The notes: generated by a model from the sequence alone, not told the origin. 64,000 bases of DNA from Rubripirellula reticaptiva (GCF_007860175.1 NZ_SJPX01000002.1:1-64000), one strand, 5' to 3'. Shown: positions 9,501 through 20,811, counted from the stretch's first letter. Program-made: numbers and translations.

Positions 9501-11469
9501 CACTGCTGACGACCGACGCCGGTGATGTGGTGTCATACACGACCGACAATGCCGACGTTGACGCACTGGTCACACTACCGACGCGCTGACGGGCAGCAAT
9601 TGGATAAGTTCCATCACCCAGCGCCGCAATATTATTTGTCGTAATCGTGATCGTTGATCCGGATGCGATGCCAGTACCGATCACCGACCCGGTCGTTGTA
9701 TTGACTAACTCGACCGTAGCACCGTTTGTTACGCCACCGACCAAAAACGTCAGCGAACCGACATTGGTGACATTGTCGATATTGCTAGAACCAGAATCAC
9801 TCGCCGTTTGCAGGTCCACCGACGTCGGCGTTGCCACCGTGCTTACCGCAGCAAAGTTAAATGAAACACGTTGGTTATCATCAGCAGTTTGCCCAGACGT
9901 TATCGCCGTATCACTGACCCCAACATTCACGACGATCTCACCGCTAAAACCGGATACGGGCGTTACCGTAACTAATCCTGTCGACGAATCGACGCTTACC
10001 GATCCACTGCTCGCCCCCGAAACGGACGACGCAGAATAAAAGACGGTATCGCCTTCGACGTCGACACTCGATAGTTGCAGCGTCGCTGGCGTTCCCGCCG
10101 TACCAGATACTGGCGACGTGATCGGATTCAAGAAAGGTTGACTGTTTTCGGTATCTGTCGCCACAGTCACACTGATTGTTTCCGAGTGCGTGTTCCCATC
10201 GGCATCCGTGACCGTGAACGTGACAGAAGTCGTGCCCGTTGCATTACCGACAGCCTTCAACATCACAACACTGTTTTCAGTATCGTTAAAAACATCGATC
10301 GTGTTGATCGTCACGTCCGTCACAGGCTTGTTCTGTGTGCTGTTGTTGACGGCCGTTTCGCTGATCGCTTCACGAACATCAAAGCCTTCGACCAACTGAC
10401 CAAAAATCGAGTGATTGAAGTCTAGAAAGCGGGTAGGTGTTTCGGTGATGAAGAACTGCGAATTGTTCGTGTCATCGCTACTCTTGGCAAACGACAGCAC
10501 GCCTTCACGGTTGTGTTGCAAGTCCGGGTGGAATTCATCATCAAAGTTTCCCAGCGTCGATCCGCTCGTCCCGGTTCCGGTTGGGTCACCCGCTTGAATG
10601 ACAAAATTGTCCACAACGCGGTGGAAAATAATGCCGTCATAAAATCCCGATTCGGCCAAGTCGGCGACTCGCCCCGAAGCCACAGGCGCTCGATCTTCGA
10701 ACAGCTCGAAAACCATATCACCATAGCCATCCATATCGATTCGGATCGATCGATTCCCCGTCAACACCGAAGCCTGCAGCAGCGCCGGATCGGCGACCGA
10801 AACGGTCACCGTCAGCGGTCCGTCACCGGGATCGTAAGCGTCGATCGGCACATGCAGTGGGCTGCCCGTAAGAACCGTCAAATTGCCGATTGGCTCGAAG
10901 GTTGGCTGATCGCTTTGCGGAATCGCCACGCTCGCCGTTGCACTAAGCGTCGCCAGGGTCTGGACGCCGACCAATCGCGTACCGTTGGGGAAATCCCAGG
11001 TCGGGAACTCATTGATCCCTTCCGCAATCCCCACGGAATTGAGTGTTCGATCCGGATTGGTCACTTCAACGAAAGGAAGATCATTTTTCCCGTCTTGGAA
11101 AAGCTCTTTCTGGGATGTACAGGCCGGGCACCAATGAGCCCCGTAAAAAACGACGCCTGCATCGGCCAGATCTTTGGCAAACTGAACCAAATCGGGCGCT
11201 GATTCGCCTTCCGCTTGAGTGGCTGTTTGCAACCCTCCGGTCGTCTGAGCCGCCCCGGTCAACTGCAATTGCGTCGCCGAATCGACTCCTTCGGTGAACA
11301 AAAGCTCCATATCGCCAGCCATCAATTGCCGCTTTTCAAGCGATTCGAGCAGCAAACGGCCTCTACGCGGCTGGGTTGGATCAGAGCCGCCCAGGACGAA
11401 TTTCTCGAGCAAGCGACGGACCCCTCGCGAGGGAGCAGGGTGTGCAGACTTGGCTTTTGAAGAGCGCAT
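6568..11469 (-). CDS. Giant secreted protein: thioredoxin-like, cyclophilin and cadherin-like repeats
   Basis: A predicted 1633-residue extracellular protein. The basic N-terminus carries the planctomycete motif LLLESLEKRQLMAGD (about 38-53). Residues about 90-182 form a thioredoxin-like domain with W-C-P-A-C (C114, C117) in the context YGAHWCPACTSQKELF, closest to the thioredoxin domains fused to VKOR. Residues about 240-398 form a cyclophilin domain with the catalytic Arg in FHRVV (R284) and the SQFFIT and FNHSIFGQLVEG blocks. Then come Ig-like regions (about 440-735), a cohesin-like stretch (about 741-893) and four cadherin-like repeats starting NDSFTVAEDS or similar. The C-terminal 250 residues are Ser/Thr-rich. 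The ATG at 11469 is preferred; an in-frame TTG at 11595 adds 42 residues. Role in extracellular folding or the cell surface is inferred. Confidence 0.85.
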   Translation of the reverse strand: MRSSKAKSAHPAPSRGVRRLLEKFVLGGSDPTQPRRGRLLLESLEKRQLMAGDMELLFTEGVDSATQLQLTGAAQTTGGLQTATQAEGESAPDLVQFAKDLADAGVVFYGAHWCPACTSQKELFQDGKNDLPFVEVTNPDRTLNSVGIAEGINEFPTWDFPNGTRLVGVQTLATLSATASVAIPQSDQPTFEPIGNLTVLTGSPLHVPIDAYDPGDGPLTVTVSVADPALLQASVLTGNRSIRIDMDGYGDMVFELFEDRAPVASGRVADLAESGFYDGIIFHRVVDNFVIQAGDPTGTGTSGSTLGNFDDEFHPDLQHNREGVLSFAKSSDDTNNSQFFITETPTRFLDFNHSIFGQLVEGFDVREAISETAVNNSTQNKPVTDVTINTIDVFNDTENSVVMLKAVGNATGTTSVTFTVTDADGNTHSETISVTVATDTENSQPFLNPITSPVSGTAGTPATLQLSSVDVEGDTVFYSASSVSGASSGSVSVDSSTGLVTVTPVSGFSGEIVVNVGVSDTAITSGQTADDNQRVSFNFAAVSTVATPTSVDLQTASDSGSSNIDNVTNVGSLTFLVGGVTNGATVELVNTTTGSVIGTGIASGSTITITTNNIAALGDGTYPIAARQRVGSVTSASTSALSVVYDTTSPASVVSSAATQANVGRAFVTDLISTEEGSGLSYTLTTNPAGATIDSVTGVINWTPTAAQAGANTFNFSLTDLAGNVRTETLTVNVSGEPQAEIKLQVVDLNGNAISSIAVGQEFFLQFIGVDARSFTKPGVFAAYADILFDGTLIEPVDGTPIQYDQGFTVVPKGAFSDGLIDELGAVSNRIVASNVGESLIASVRMIAKASGNVNIRSEPADDTDSDVLLFGQDDRVPAETVAYGNVSLEIGQTFTVGNDSFTVAEDSAATTLNVLANDTVISGTGTLSVISVDQPTTGGTVTLVGGVVSFTPSANFNGTAEFTYRVANSSGSQKDGSVTVTVTAVNDSPSAVNDSFTVDQDSVSNPLDVLANDTFAPDSGETLTVTAVGTSSAGGTVTIATGGASVVYTPAAGYIGADSFTYTISDGSLTHQATVSVTVQSSDEPPVAVADAFTVVEDAAEAVFDVTANDTRDAGNQAFQLTAASASSGGSVRVSADGTQFFYRPAENFAGSEVVTYTIVDTGGGVATGTATFTVTPVNDAPPTLDKTVTVNRGSATEFSVLALTELPANVDSGETLTISTASNSTTAGGTTRVDATTNTIFYTPPSTTFTGTDTVTYTVSDGTLTSSGTLTIQVSEYTLRNIFVNYSTDTNVGQFGSALVLKGTDLLNQEVNKTISSNANGLVFDGVLPGSYTVDVPAIGFLQGATEARTISIESAADDGDTTIQLDVGQLKAQYISIRDWMGSAPSKTLLVAVAPGQTHSLVVPSPSTDTISQPVVSLNADGSSVTIRGTAPTGTNGASQAVETTVSTVNNPNVQVRGEIDGLMLFKINVQTGGVTFNPATATTTTESTTTTGSASTANVSVARSVQSDAPESASNGNGSNSIIVGEQQAEGESIATASVTVADAFVPSVIAAPAQSRSAVLALEDGDLWVESSIGDETETEKVTDVSSIDSAMESVATTLSRVSLVGDQLAQTENVSVAAIDDALRSEV

Positions 11470-11760
11470 CAGGATTCTCAGGGAACGCGAGCGACGAAGG
11501 AAACGTAGTCGATCGGAGACAAAATCGCTGGCAAGGAGCGCAATGAGACTGTCATCCGTCGGTGTTGTTTCGGCATCGGAATGGCGGAAAGACAAACAAA
11601 TTCGGTACGACCGCTACCGTTTAACACCTGCGTGATAGCGAGGATCACTGAAAAGTCGGCTGCAGCACGTTTCTGACGCGATGGCCGAAGGATCCGTTCC
11701 CCAATTATAATGGGACGCGCAAAAACGACGAGGTAATTTCTGAAAACCTGGCGTCGGCGC
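11470..11760. other. Upstream region of the giant secreted gene
   Basis: About 290 bases between the preferred start of the giant gene and the terminator of the gene behind it. It presumably holds the promoter. The first 126 bases could be coding if translation begins at the TTG at 11595. I see no other gene. Confidence 0.4.
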
Positions 11761-11792
11761 AAGAAGAAACCGGCCGCGCGATTGCCGGCCGG
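11761..11792 (-). terminator. Terminator-like hairpin downstream of the secreted helical gene
   Basis: On the minus strand CCGGCC (from 11792) pairs with GGCCGG (ending 11770) around an 11-base loop, and is followed by TTTCTTCTT. It lies about 120 bases past the stop at 11914. A second hairpin, at 11879-11913, sits directly after that stop (CCGGA..GAACTG with CAGTTC..TCCGG) but has no T-run. Confidence 0.55.
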
Positions 11793-11838
11793 CGTTTCAA
11801 TACGAGAAAAGAGCCTGCTGAACCACTTGATGCCCTAT

Positions 11839-11859
11839 AGGCATGCCCAAGGCATGCCT
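11839..11859. repeat. Perfect inverted repeat AGGCATGCC/GGCATGCCT
   Basis: Nine bases (AGGCATGCC, 11839-11847) repeat inverted at 11851-11859 (GGCATGCCT) with a three-base spacer. It sits in the 3' untranslated region of the secreted helical gene, between two other hairpins. It could be an operator-like site or part of a transcript-end structure. Confidence 0.4.
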
Positions 11860-11913
11860 TCGCCCAGTCCTTGAAGAACCGGACGAACTGATTTCATCAG
11901 CAGTTCTATCCGG

Positions 11914-12768
11914 TTAGCTGCCGGATTGGATTTTTCCGATCAGCACTTTTCGCTGAGCATCAATTTCAGCGAGCAATTTGGTTGCCCGAGCTGTGATTTC
12001 GTCATCAAAATAGTTCGCCATCTCGTAGGCCTTCACTCCGGGCTTGAGTGGTTCAAAAGCGTTCATCAGGTCGGCCGAAATCTTGACACCGCCCATCTCT
12101 TCCGCTGCAGCCAAATAGGCCTGGGCCACGACGATGTGCCGGTAAGATTGCTCGGTGTCATGACTATACTGCTCTCGCCCCTTTTCAACCAATTCTTTGG
12201 CAATCTCTTTTCGAAGCTCCGCTTCTTCTTTCGTTGCAGCAGGCTTCCCATTGGTATTTCTGGCCCATCGCCGAGCACGGGTATCGTCGTCAAAATTTGT
12301 CGCCCGCAAAACATGCGACTTTGCAGTCGCTGTGCATGCCAATGTCAAAAGACTCTTTAGTTGTTCGTCGGAAAACTTCTTGTCTTTATTTTCAATCGAC
12401 TCGACCGCGTCATCAACGAGTTCCGACGCGTCAATGATTCCTTCTTCGCCATCTGTATTTGCAGCCGAAGCCGACAGCTTCAGCCAAGCGGAAACTTTTT
12501 CTAGCGCAGCCGACAATTCCTGTGGCTTATTCTTCCCAATCAGTTCTGCGGCCTCCTGAGTCCGATCAAGCGATTCGTAACACAACGGCCAATAGCTTTG
12601 ACGCGAGACAATGACCCAACTGCGTGACCAATCGGGGCGAGCCTCTTGAAAGACAGCCCGCTTCTTTGCATCAACGGCGACGGGTTCGTCCGCTTGAACA
12701 ACTGAAATGAAAGAGGACTGCGAAATCGCAAATGCGACGCCAAGAAACAGAAAACGAAAGAGACTCAT
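11914..12768 (-). CDS. Secreted helical protein of unknown function
   Basis: I do not recognise the family. The 284-residue product has a clear signal peptide (SLFRFLFLGVAFAISQSSF..VVQADE, cleavage near residue 27). The mature part is predicted almost entirely alpha-helical and rich in Ala, Glu and Lys, with Trp and Tyr near its start (RPDWSRSW, SYWPLCYESLD). The spacing of Ala residues in the C-terminal half (YRHIVVAQAYLAAAEEM) resembles helical-hairpin repeats but no defined TPR. AGGAG lies eight bases before the ATG at 12768, a strong start signal; the preceding TTG is rejected. It is probably monocistronic and periplasmic. Confidence 0.75.
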   Translation of the reverse strand: MSLFRFLFLGVAFAISQSSFISVVQADEPVAVDAKKRAVFQEARPDWSRSWVIVSRQSYWPLCYESLDRTQEAAELIGKNKPQELSAALEKVSAWLKLSASAANTDGEEGIIDASELVDDAVESIENKDKKFSDEQLKSLLTLACTATAKSHVLRATNFDDDTRARRWARNTNGKPAATKEEAELRKEIAKELVEKGREQYSHDTEQSYRHIVVAQAYLAAAEEMGGVKISADLMNAFEPLKPGVKAYEMANYFDDEITARATKLLAEIDAQRKVLIGKIQSGS

Positions 12769-12923
12769 CAACCGAACTCCTAAAGATAGGGGGAATAGTA
12801 GTAACAGTATGATAACACACCCCTAGGCGCCGAACTTGAACCTACCGCCTTGTTTTGTGGTCAATTTCTTTCCAGTTTGGCCTCTACTAATCAGCGTTAG
12901 CCCTATCCGTTAAACTGTCCGCC

Positions 12924-13622
12924 ATGAAACAAACTCAATTGAATCACCGCTGCGTGACCGTTTTTTCGGCGTCTCTGTTCATCCTCGTCAACGTCTGCGG
13001 ATGTGGCGGATCTGTCGCTCTCAAGACAACGAATGACGCTGGGAAGGATGGTACCGTCAAAGATGAGGTGGCGACTTCATTGGATCAATCGGTTGCTTCG
13101 ACCGATGCAACGAAAGAAACGGAACCGGCCGGCAAATCGTCGACCGTCCAGTACAGCGACGAAGCATTTCGAGTTGCGGCGCACGACGGAAACATTGACG
13201 TCGTTCGCAAAGCCCTGGCGGCAGGAACCAACGTGGACGCCCCAGACCCGGATCGTAAGTACACTGCCTTGCTAATGGCGGCTTACAACGGTCACTCACA
13301 CGTCATCAAAGTGCTACTTGAACATGGTGCGGAAGTTGACGCGCGAGACTTCGAAGGCAAAACACCACTAATGCATGCTGCGTCTGGCCCGTTTCCCGAT
13401 GCGGTCACGATGCTGGTCGACGCAGGCGCAAATGTGAATGCGACTGAAACCACCGAAGGTTTCACTGCCCTGATGACGGCCGCCGCCGTGGGAGAAGTCG
13501 AAGTTGTTAAAATCTTGCTTGATCGCGGTGCCGATCCCAACGTTGTCGACGAAGACAATGACACCGCAAAAAATCATGCCATCAATTCCGGCAAGCCGGA
13601 AACGGCAGCACTGTTGCCGTAA
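12924..13622 (+). CDS. Ankyrin-repeat lipoprotein
   Basis: A 232-residue predicted lipoprotein. The N-terminal hydrophobic stretch ends in a lipobox (VCGC, lipid-modified Cys about 27), followed by a Ser/Thr/Lys-rich linker to about residue 75. From about 78 to the end are four to five ankyrin repeats with the usual signatures (AAHDGNIDVVRKALAAGTNV, ALLMAAYNGHSHVIKVLLEH, PLMHAAS, ALMTAAAVGEVEVVKILL). Ankyrin repeats bind protein partners; the target is unknown. The phosphatase gene starts 39 bases downstream on the same strand, so the two are probably co-transcribed. Confidence 0.85.
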   Translation: MKQTQLNHRCVTVFSASLFILVNVCGCGGSVALKTTNDAGKDGTVKDEVATSLDQSVASTDATKETEPAGKSSTVQYSDEAFRVAAHDGNIDVVRKALAAGTNVDAPDPDRKYTALLMAAYNGHSHVIKVLLEHGAEVDARDFEGKTPLMHAASGPFPDAVTMLVDAGANVNATETTEGFTALMTAAAVGEVEVVKILLDRGADPNVVDEDNDTAKNHAINSGKPETAALLP

Positions 13623-13661
13623 TCACTCAAGCCACTCTCTTAACCGATCGGGCTAGCCAGT

Positions 13662-15548
13662 ATGTTTCGTTGTCTCGCCGTATCGTTGATCCTGTCGTGT
13701 TGCGTCCTTTCTTTCGACGCTACGGCCATCGCCCAATCAATCGATGCTTCTCGATCGGGACGTGACCCAATTCGATTGACGCACGGTCCGATGTTAGGAA
13801 TGCCAACCGATCACTCGGTTCGCGTTTGGGCGAGGACGTCCGATCCGGGAAACTTCGAGGTCCACTACGGCACGCTACAGCGACACCTCAACCAAACCAG
13901 CGAGCCCGGTACCACGTCGATAGATCACGACAACACCGGAACAATCACGCTGGACGGATTGCAGCCCGATACTCGATTTCACTATCAAGTTTGGGTGAAC
14001 GGACGGCCTCACGGCTTACCGGGGACCTTTCGGACGTTGCCTAGCAAAGAGCAGTCCCAAAATGCGCAATACAATCCAGATGGACTGTTTAACTTTCGTT
14101 TTCAAATTGGATCTTGTGCCAACCAAAATCCGCTGCATGGTCCGGGGCACCGATCAACCACATACGAGCACCTGAACGCCGACTGGGCTGACAAGGTTCA
14201 TTTCCACATCATGAACGGCGACTGGCTGTATGAGGAACTGCGTACGTTTCCGACCGAAGCTTGGCGTTTGATCCAAGGCGTTACGAACCTTCCCAATATC
14301 GTTCAAGTGGCTCCTACGATTGTAGGCGTTTGGGAAAACTACAAACTGTATCTGGATCGCGGTGTCGAACTGGCAAAGTGGCATCGCAATGTGCCTAGTA
14401 TGTTCACGTTCGATGACCACGAACTGGTCAACGACATCTGGGGATCCGCGGAAGCCGGCAAGCGACATCGTCGCACGGTGTTTCGCGACATTGGCACGCA
14501 AGCTTGGTTTGATTACCTGGGCTGGGCCAATCCGATGGCGCACGATCACCCGGTTCATTTTGGAACGGGATCGATGCAACAGGGCAGTGATGTGTTGACG
14601 GACATGAATGCGGACTTCACAGCGATGCCGATTGGCGAGATGTCCAACTTGCATGTTCACTGGGGCACCGCCGAAGCAGGCGTCAACGACATGGCTTTCG
14701 ATACCGACGAAGGCGAAGCCAATTCCTACGTCTATGACATTGTTGAAGTCATCGACAAAAACCGTCTCCGCCTGCACATGCCAGCCAAGGCCAACAGCGA
14801 AACGATCGCCTACTCCATTGGTCGACGAAGTTACGGAAGTTTCCGCGTCGCCAACTGCGAGTTCTATATCCTGGACACTCGCGGCGAACGCGACATGCAC
14901 GATGTTAAACAGCGAGACAAGCCAGGTGTTTCGATGCTGGGTTCGTCACAACGCGAGTGGCTGGTTGAGTCAATGCAGGCCAGCGATGCTGATTTTTTCT
15001 TTGTCATCTCGTCGGTTCCCTTCATGATCCCGCACAGCGGCGCCGGGGGATTCGAGGCCGACAACGAAAACAAGGAAGAAGCCTGGACTGGTTTCTTGGA
15101 CGAACGCGAAAGCTTGATCAACGCCTGGGATAAACTGAACAAGAAAGTTTTTGTGATGACCGGCGATTTGCACAACAGTTTCGCGATCAAGATCACGGAC
15201 GATGTTTGGGAATTCTGTTGTGGACCGCACAACAGCGTCAATCATGTCCCGGAACTGGACGAGAGCAATCGTCCGGCGACTGGCAAGTGGAAATTTGGTC
15301 CACGAGAAATGGACATCCGCTGGAGCAGCTACGTGTTAGCCGACCTGCCGCGTGAGGAAAGAATGTATCCACACTTCTGTGTCGTTCAGATCAACAACGT
15401 CTTCAACATGCCTCCGAAACTTGGCGGCAAACGTTTGGTCGCGTTTCCCCACCCTCAAGTCATTTTTCAGTACTTCGACGGCCGAACGGGCGAATTGGCA
15501 TACGCCGAATCCATCACAACGGACCACGAAGAATTGACGGGCAAGTAA
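13662..15548 (+). CDS. PhoD-like secreted alkaline phosphatase/phosphodiesterase
   Basis: A 628-residue exported metallophosphoesterase. A signal peptide (about 1-25, ending ATAIAQS) is followed by an N-terminal Fn3-like PhoD domain (TDHSVRVWARTSD, TITLDGLQPDTRFHYQVWVNG). The catalytic domain has IGSCANQNP, IMNGDWLYEE, the metal-binding TFDDHELVNDIWG block and the C-terminal FVMTGDLHNSF block. These match the PhoD/PhoD-like superfamily, which hydrolyses phosphodiesters or monoesters with Ca/Fe. The central segment (about 290-390) is longer than in classic PhoD. It follows the ankyrin lipoprotein by 39 bases. Its stop lies 18 bases from that of aroA, convergent. A role in organic phosphate use is likely; substrate unknown. 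Confidence 0.85.
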   Translation: MFRCLAVSLILSCCVLSFDATAIAQSIDASRSGRDPIRLTHGPMLGMPTDHSVRVWARTSDPGNFEVHYGTLQRHLNQTSEPGTTSIDHDNTGTITLDGLQPDTRFHYQVWVNGRPHGLPGTFRTLPSKEQSQNAQYNPDGLFNFRFQIGSCANQNPLHGPGHRSTTYEHLNADWADKVHFHIMNGDWLYEELRTFPTEAWRLIQGVTNLPNIVQVAPTIVGVWENYKLYLDRGVELAKWHRNVPSMFTFDDHELVNDIWGSAEAGKRHRRTVFRDIGTQAWFDYLGWANPMAHDHPVHFGTGSMQQGSDVLTDMNADFTAMPIGEMSNLHVHWGTAEAGVNDMAFDTDEGEANSYVYDIVEVIDKNRLRLHMPAKANSETIAYSIGRRSYGSFRVANCEFYILDTRGERDMHDVKQRDKPGVSMLGSSQREWLVESMQASDADFFFVISSVPFMIPHSGAGGFEADNENKEEAWTGFLDERESLINAWDKLNKKVFVMTGDLHNSFAIKITDDVWEFCCGPHNSVNHVPELDESNRPATGKWKFGPREMDIRWSSYVLADLPREERMYPHFCVVQINNVFNMPPKLGGKRLVAFPHPQVIFQYFDGRTGELAYAESITTDHEELTGK

Positions 15549-15566
15549 TAACTAACCGCGAATTGA

Positions 15567-16895
15567 TCACGCCCAGAGGTGCGGGTGTCCGATCAACCGC
15601 TCGAGATCGGCAAAGTAATCGGGATAGGTTTTTGATGTGCAGGCGGGGTCCAGTATTTTGACGCCTGGAATTCGCAATCCCGCCAGCGAAAAACTCATCG
15701 CCATCCGGTGATCGTGATACGTTTCTAACGTCGCTGGTGTCGGAGTCGCAGGCGGATGAATCGTCATTCCATCGTCGTGCTCGTCAACAGTTGCGCCGAG
15801 CTTCCTCAGCTCGCAAGCTAAGTCACCGATTCGATCGGTTTCTTTGAAACGATTGTGGGCAACGCCGCGGACTCGGGTTGGCCCATCTGCAAACAATGCA
15901 ACCATCGACAACGTTTGCACGGTATCGCTGATCAAATTCATATCGACATCGATACCGACAAGCTTGCCACCCACGACCGTGATTGAGTTTTTGTCCGACC
16001 GAATCTTGCAGCCCATTTTTTCCAGCACGTCAACAAACCCGACGTCACCTTGCATCGCGTTGGCGGTCAAACCATCAACCGTGACTTCGCCGCCGGTGAT
16101 CGCGGCGGCGGCCCAAAAGTAACTGGCAGCCGAAGCATCAGGTTCAATCGAGTAATCAATCCCGCGATAACCAGCGCTGCCGATTTCGACGGACACGCAA
16201 TCATTCGCGTCAACGATAGAAATGTCCGCACCGAACGATCGCATCACTTCGGCCGTCATGTCGACGTACGGACGTGAGACCAATTCGCCGACGACTTGGA
16301 TTCGCGACGAGACAGTGGTGATTGGCGCCGCCATCATCAAGCCGCTCAAGTACTGACTGCTAACCGAGCCGGCGACCGATAATTCGCCAGGACGCCAGCT
16401 GCTGGACTGGATTAGCACCGGCGGACAACCATCGGCTGACATCGTTTCGATGTGACCTTCGATCACGCCGTCAATCGCAGCCACCAAATCGCCAATCGGA
16501 CGCTGGTGCATTCGGTCAACTCCGTGCAGTCGATAGTGACCACCGAAGGCAGACAAGGCCGCCGTTAGAAAACGTATGGTCGTACCACTGTTGGCTATGA
16601 ACATCTCAGTTCGCTGGTCGCCAATTTTGGGCACAAGCCGAGCCGAAGTATCGACGCACAGCGTGCTGCCGCCATCAGCGATCTGCACCGCGACGCCAAT
16701 CGCCCGAACGGCGTCGATCATGACCTCGGTATCTTCGCTCTTCAAAGCCCCGGCCAAGACTGAATTGCCACTGGCAAAAGCCGCACAAATCAATGCTCGG
16801 TTGGTCAGGCTCTTGCTGCCTGGTGGGCGAATACGCCCACAAACTCGACCGACGGGAACGACTTCAACAAAAGGGATCGTAGGTCGGTCGGACAT
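15567..16895 (-). CDS. aroA: 3-phosphoshikimate 1-carboxyvinyltransferase (EPSP synthase)
   Basis: Transfers the enolpyruvyl group of PEP to shikimate-3-phosphate, the sixth shikimate-pathway step, in the cytoplasm. The 442-residue protein has the expected two-lobe pattern: RPPGSKSLTNRALICAA at the N-terminus, the NSGTTIRFLTAAL block, QSSSWRPGELSVAGSVSSQYLSGLM, and the C-terminal RFKETDRI and DHRMAMS motifs. Length and motifs indicate a functional enzyme. It stands alone, convergent with the phosphatase gene. pheA, which acts two steps further along, lies about 6 kb away but is not linked in an operon. Confidence 0.95.
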   Translation of the reverse strand: MSDRPTIPFVEVVPVGRVCGRIRPPGSKSLTNRALICAAFASGNSVLAGALKSEDTEVMIDAVRAIGVAVQIADGGSTLCVDTSARLVPKIGDQRTEMFIANSGTTIRFLTAALSAFGGHYRLHGVDRMHQRPIGDLVAAIDGVIEGHIETMSADGCPPVLIQSSSWRPGELSVAGSVSSQYLSGLMMAAPITTVSSRIQVVGELVSRPYVDMTAEVMRSFGADISIVDANDCVSVEIGSAGYRGIDYSIEPDASAASYFWAAAAITGGEVTVDGLTANAMQGDVGFVDVLEKMGCKIRSDKNSITVVGGKLVGIDVDMNLISDTVQTLSMVALFADGPTRVRGVAHNRFKETDRIGDLACELRKLGATVDEHDDGMTIHPPATPTPATLETYHDHRMAMSFSLAGLRIPGVKILDPACTSKTYPDYFADLERLIGHPHLWA

Positions 16896-16929
16896 CAGCG
16901 TTTTTAGAAGAGTTCGGCGAATCGACAGT

Positions 16930-17217
16930 TCATACTGCCAGCAAAGTATCTTGACTCGGAATGACCAAAGCGCCCACCGTCATCACGCCTAGCGTGGTCG
17001 TGTGCAACAGCCACGCATCGTCACACATCATGACCGTGCGAGCGGTCACTACAGTGATCACGACCAAAGCCGCAAAAAATTGGCGTTCGGCCCAGCGAGC
17101 GGCCTCACCCTGAGTCAATTTGGCAAACATCAACGCGACGCAGCCCATCAACGGCAGAACGATAGCATCCATGATGCCGGTAATTTGGGAAAGATCAGGC
17201 ATGCCGGGAAGCTCCAT
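16930..17217 (-). CDS. Small membrane protein of unknown function
   Basis: A 95-residue protein with three predicted membrane segments: about 11-32 (IMDAIVLPLMGCVALMFA), 42-61 (FFAALVVITVVTARTVMM) and 68-88 (TTTLGVMTVGALVI), separated by short charged loops (KLTQGEAARWAERQ). I recognise no family. The ATG at 17217 is preceded by GGCGGAAA; an in-frame extension to 17247 is possible. It ends 34 bases before aroA on the same strand, so it may be co-transcribed with aroA as the leading gene. Confidence 0.55.
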   Translation of the reverse strand: MELPGMPDLSQITGIMDAIVLPLMGCVALMFAKLTQGEAARWAERQFFAALVVITVVTARTVMMCDDAWLLHTTTLGVMTVGALVIPSQDTLLAV

Positions 17218-17481
17218 TTTCCGCCAGTTCGAAGATAAGAGAGCCAAAATCCTTTTCGGCCCACGCCTTTCTTCTCATTTTGGCGGCAGCGCAAGGAAGG
17301 GCGACTTTAGCCAAATCTTAAATTTTCTCGATATTCTTGTGTGCCCCCACCTCGGCCGCACCAGCTTCCCAGCCGGCAAAGTTTAACTCAACCGCAAACC
17401 CGATCCAGTCGATACCAACCGATGTCGACGCAGTTGAGCGTCGGCTTTCGTCTGCGCGTCTGAAAACGCTCGAGTCAAAAA

Positions 17482-17982
17482 ATGCTAAATGTCTCTTCTG
17501 AAACACGATCCTTTCGACGCGAGTCGCAACACGAGGCTCTCGTCATCGTCGCCCTCGTTATCGCGGCCCTGTCCCTTGGCGGATGTCGGATTTGCGCGGA
17601 CTGCGAAGATCTGGCTTACCCGGCCTATGGCGGAGCTTGGCAACGAACCAACCGAGAATCGGGACGTGTCGGCAGCGTTTTCGACCCCGGCGGTGCCAAG
17701 CTATCGGAGTTGGTCAATCGTGATGATCCGAGCCAACCGGATGAAATCATCCGCGAATTGCAAAGTCAAAAGAAGAAAGCGGCCGACGAAGACGACGATC
17801 CGCGAGACTCAGGCGAAGCAAACGAGCCGAAATCGAAAGAGCCTAACGTCGATCGACTTCGTGATCGGAAACTCGAAGACATCGAAAACGAAGACGAAGA
17901 ACGCCTTCGCAACAAGAGTCTCGATGACATCGAAGTCCGCATTATCCCTGGGCGTGCCCCGGTGATGGTGACCACCGAATAG
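17482..17982 (+). CDS. Planctomycete lipoprotein with acidic-basic C-terminus
   Basis: A 166-residue predicted lipoprotein. The hydrophobic segment (about 19-33) ends in the lipobox SLGGC (Cys about 35), followed by a compact motif with further cysteines and aromatics (CRICADCEDLAYPAYGGAWQ, then RVGSVFDPGG). From residue 75 the chain is highly charged and probably disordered or coiled (QSQKKKAADEDDD, RDRKLEDIENEDEERLRNKSLDDIE). The gene is flanked by a weak hairpin at 17991-18022 and is convergent with clpB. I know no function. The ATG at 17482 is the only one giving the full signal sequence. A second open frame of similar length overlaps it, but it lacks the lipobox pattern. Confidence 0.75.
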   Translation: MLNVSSETRSFRRESQHEALVIVALVIAALSLGGCRICADCEDLAYPAYGGAWQRTNRESGRVGSVFDPGGAKLSELVNRDDPSQPDEIIRELQSQKKKAADEDDDPRDSGEANEPKSKEPNVDRLRDRKLEDIENEDEERLRNKSLDDIEVRIIPGRAPVMVTTE

Positions 17983-18049
17983 ACCAAACACAGGGTGTTC
18001 CGTTGCCGCACGGACGCCCCTGATCAAATTCTGTCGCTGTTGGCGTGCA

Positions 18050-20686
<2,637 letters not shown>

Positions 20687-20811
20687 GGCAGTGGTTCTCC
20701 TATGAACTAGTTCGTCGCAAAAGTCGTTCCGAATTTGCATCGGCGACCACTGAAATTACAAACGGCGTGTCGGACTCGTGAGAACTGAAAAAAGTTCAGT
20801 GCAAACACGAA

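Noticed and set aside
10513-11202. 229-codon plus-strand frame inside the giant secreted gene
   Set aside because: Antisense shadow of a repeat-rich gene; no signature, and its Arg-rich composition reflects the complementary codons.
17489-17965. 158-codon frame overlapping the planctomycete lipoprotein gene
   Set aside because: It lacks the lipobox and has Arg/Thr/Ser-biased composition typical of a shifted frame; the 17482 frame has the signal and conserved motifs.
17991-18022. Hairpin between the lipoprotein and clpB as a terminator
   Set aside because: The stem has an internal three-base mismatch and no T-run on either side, so I do not call it a terminator.
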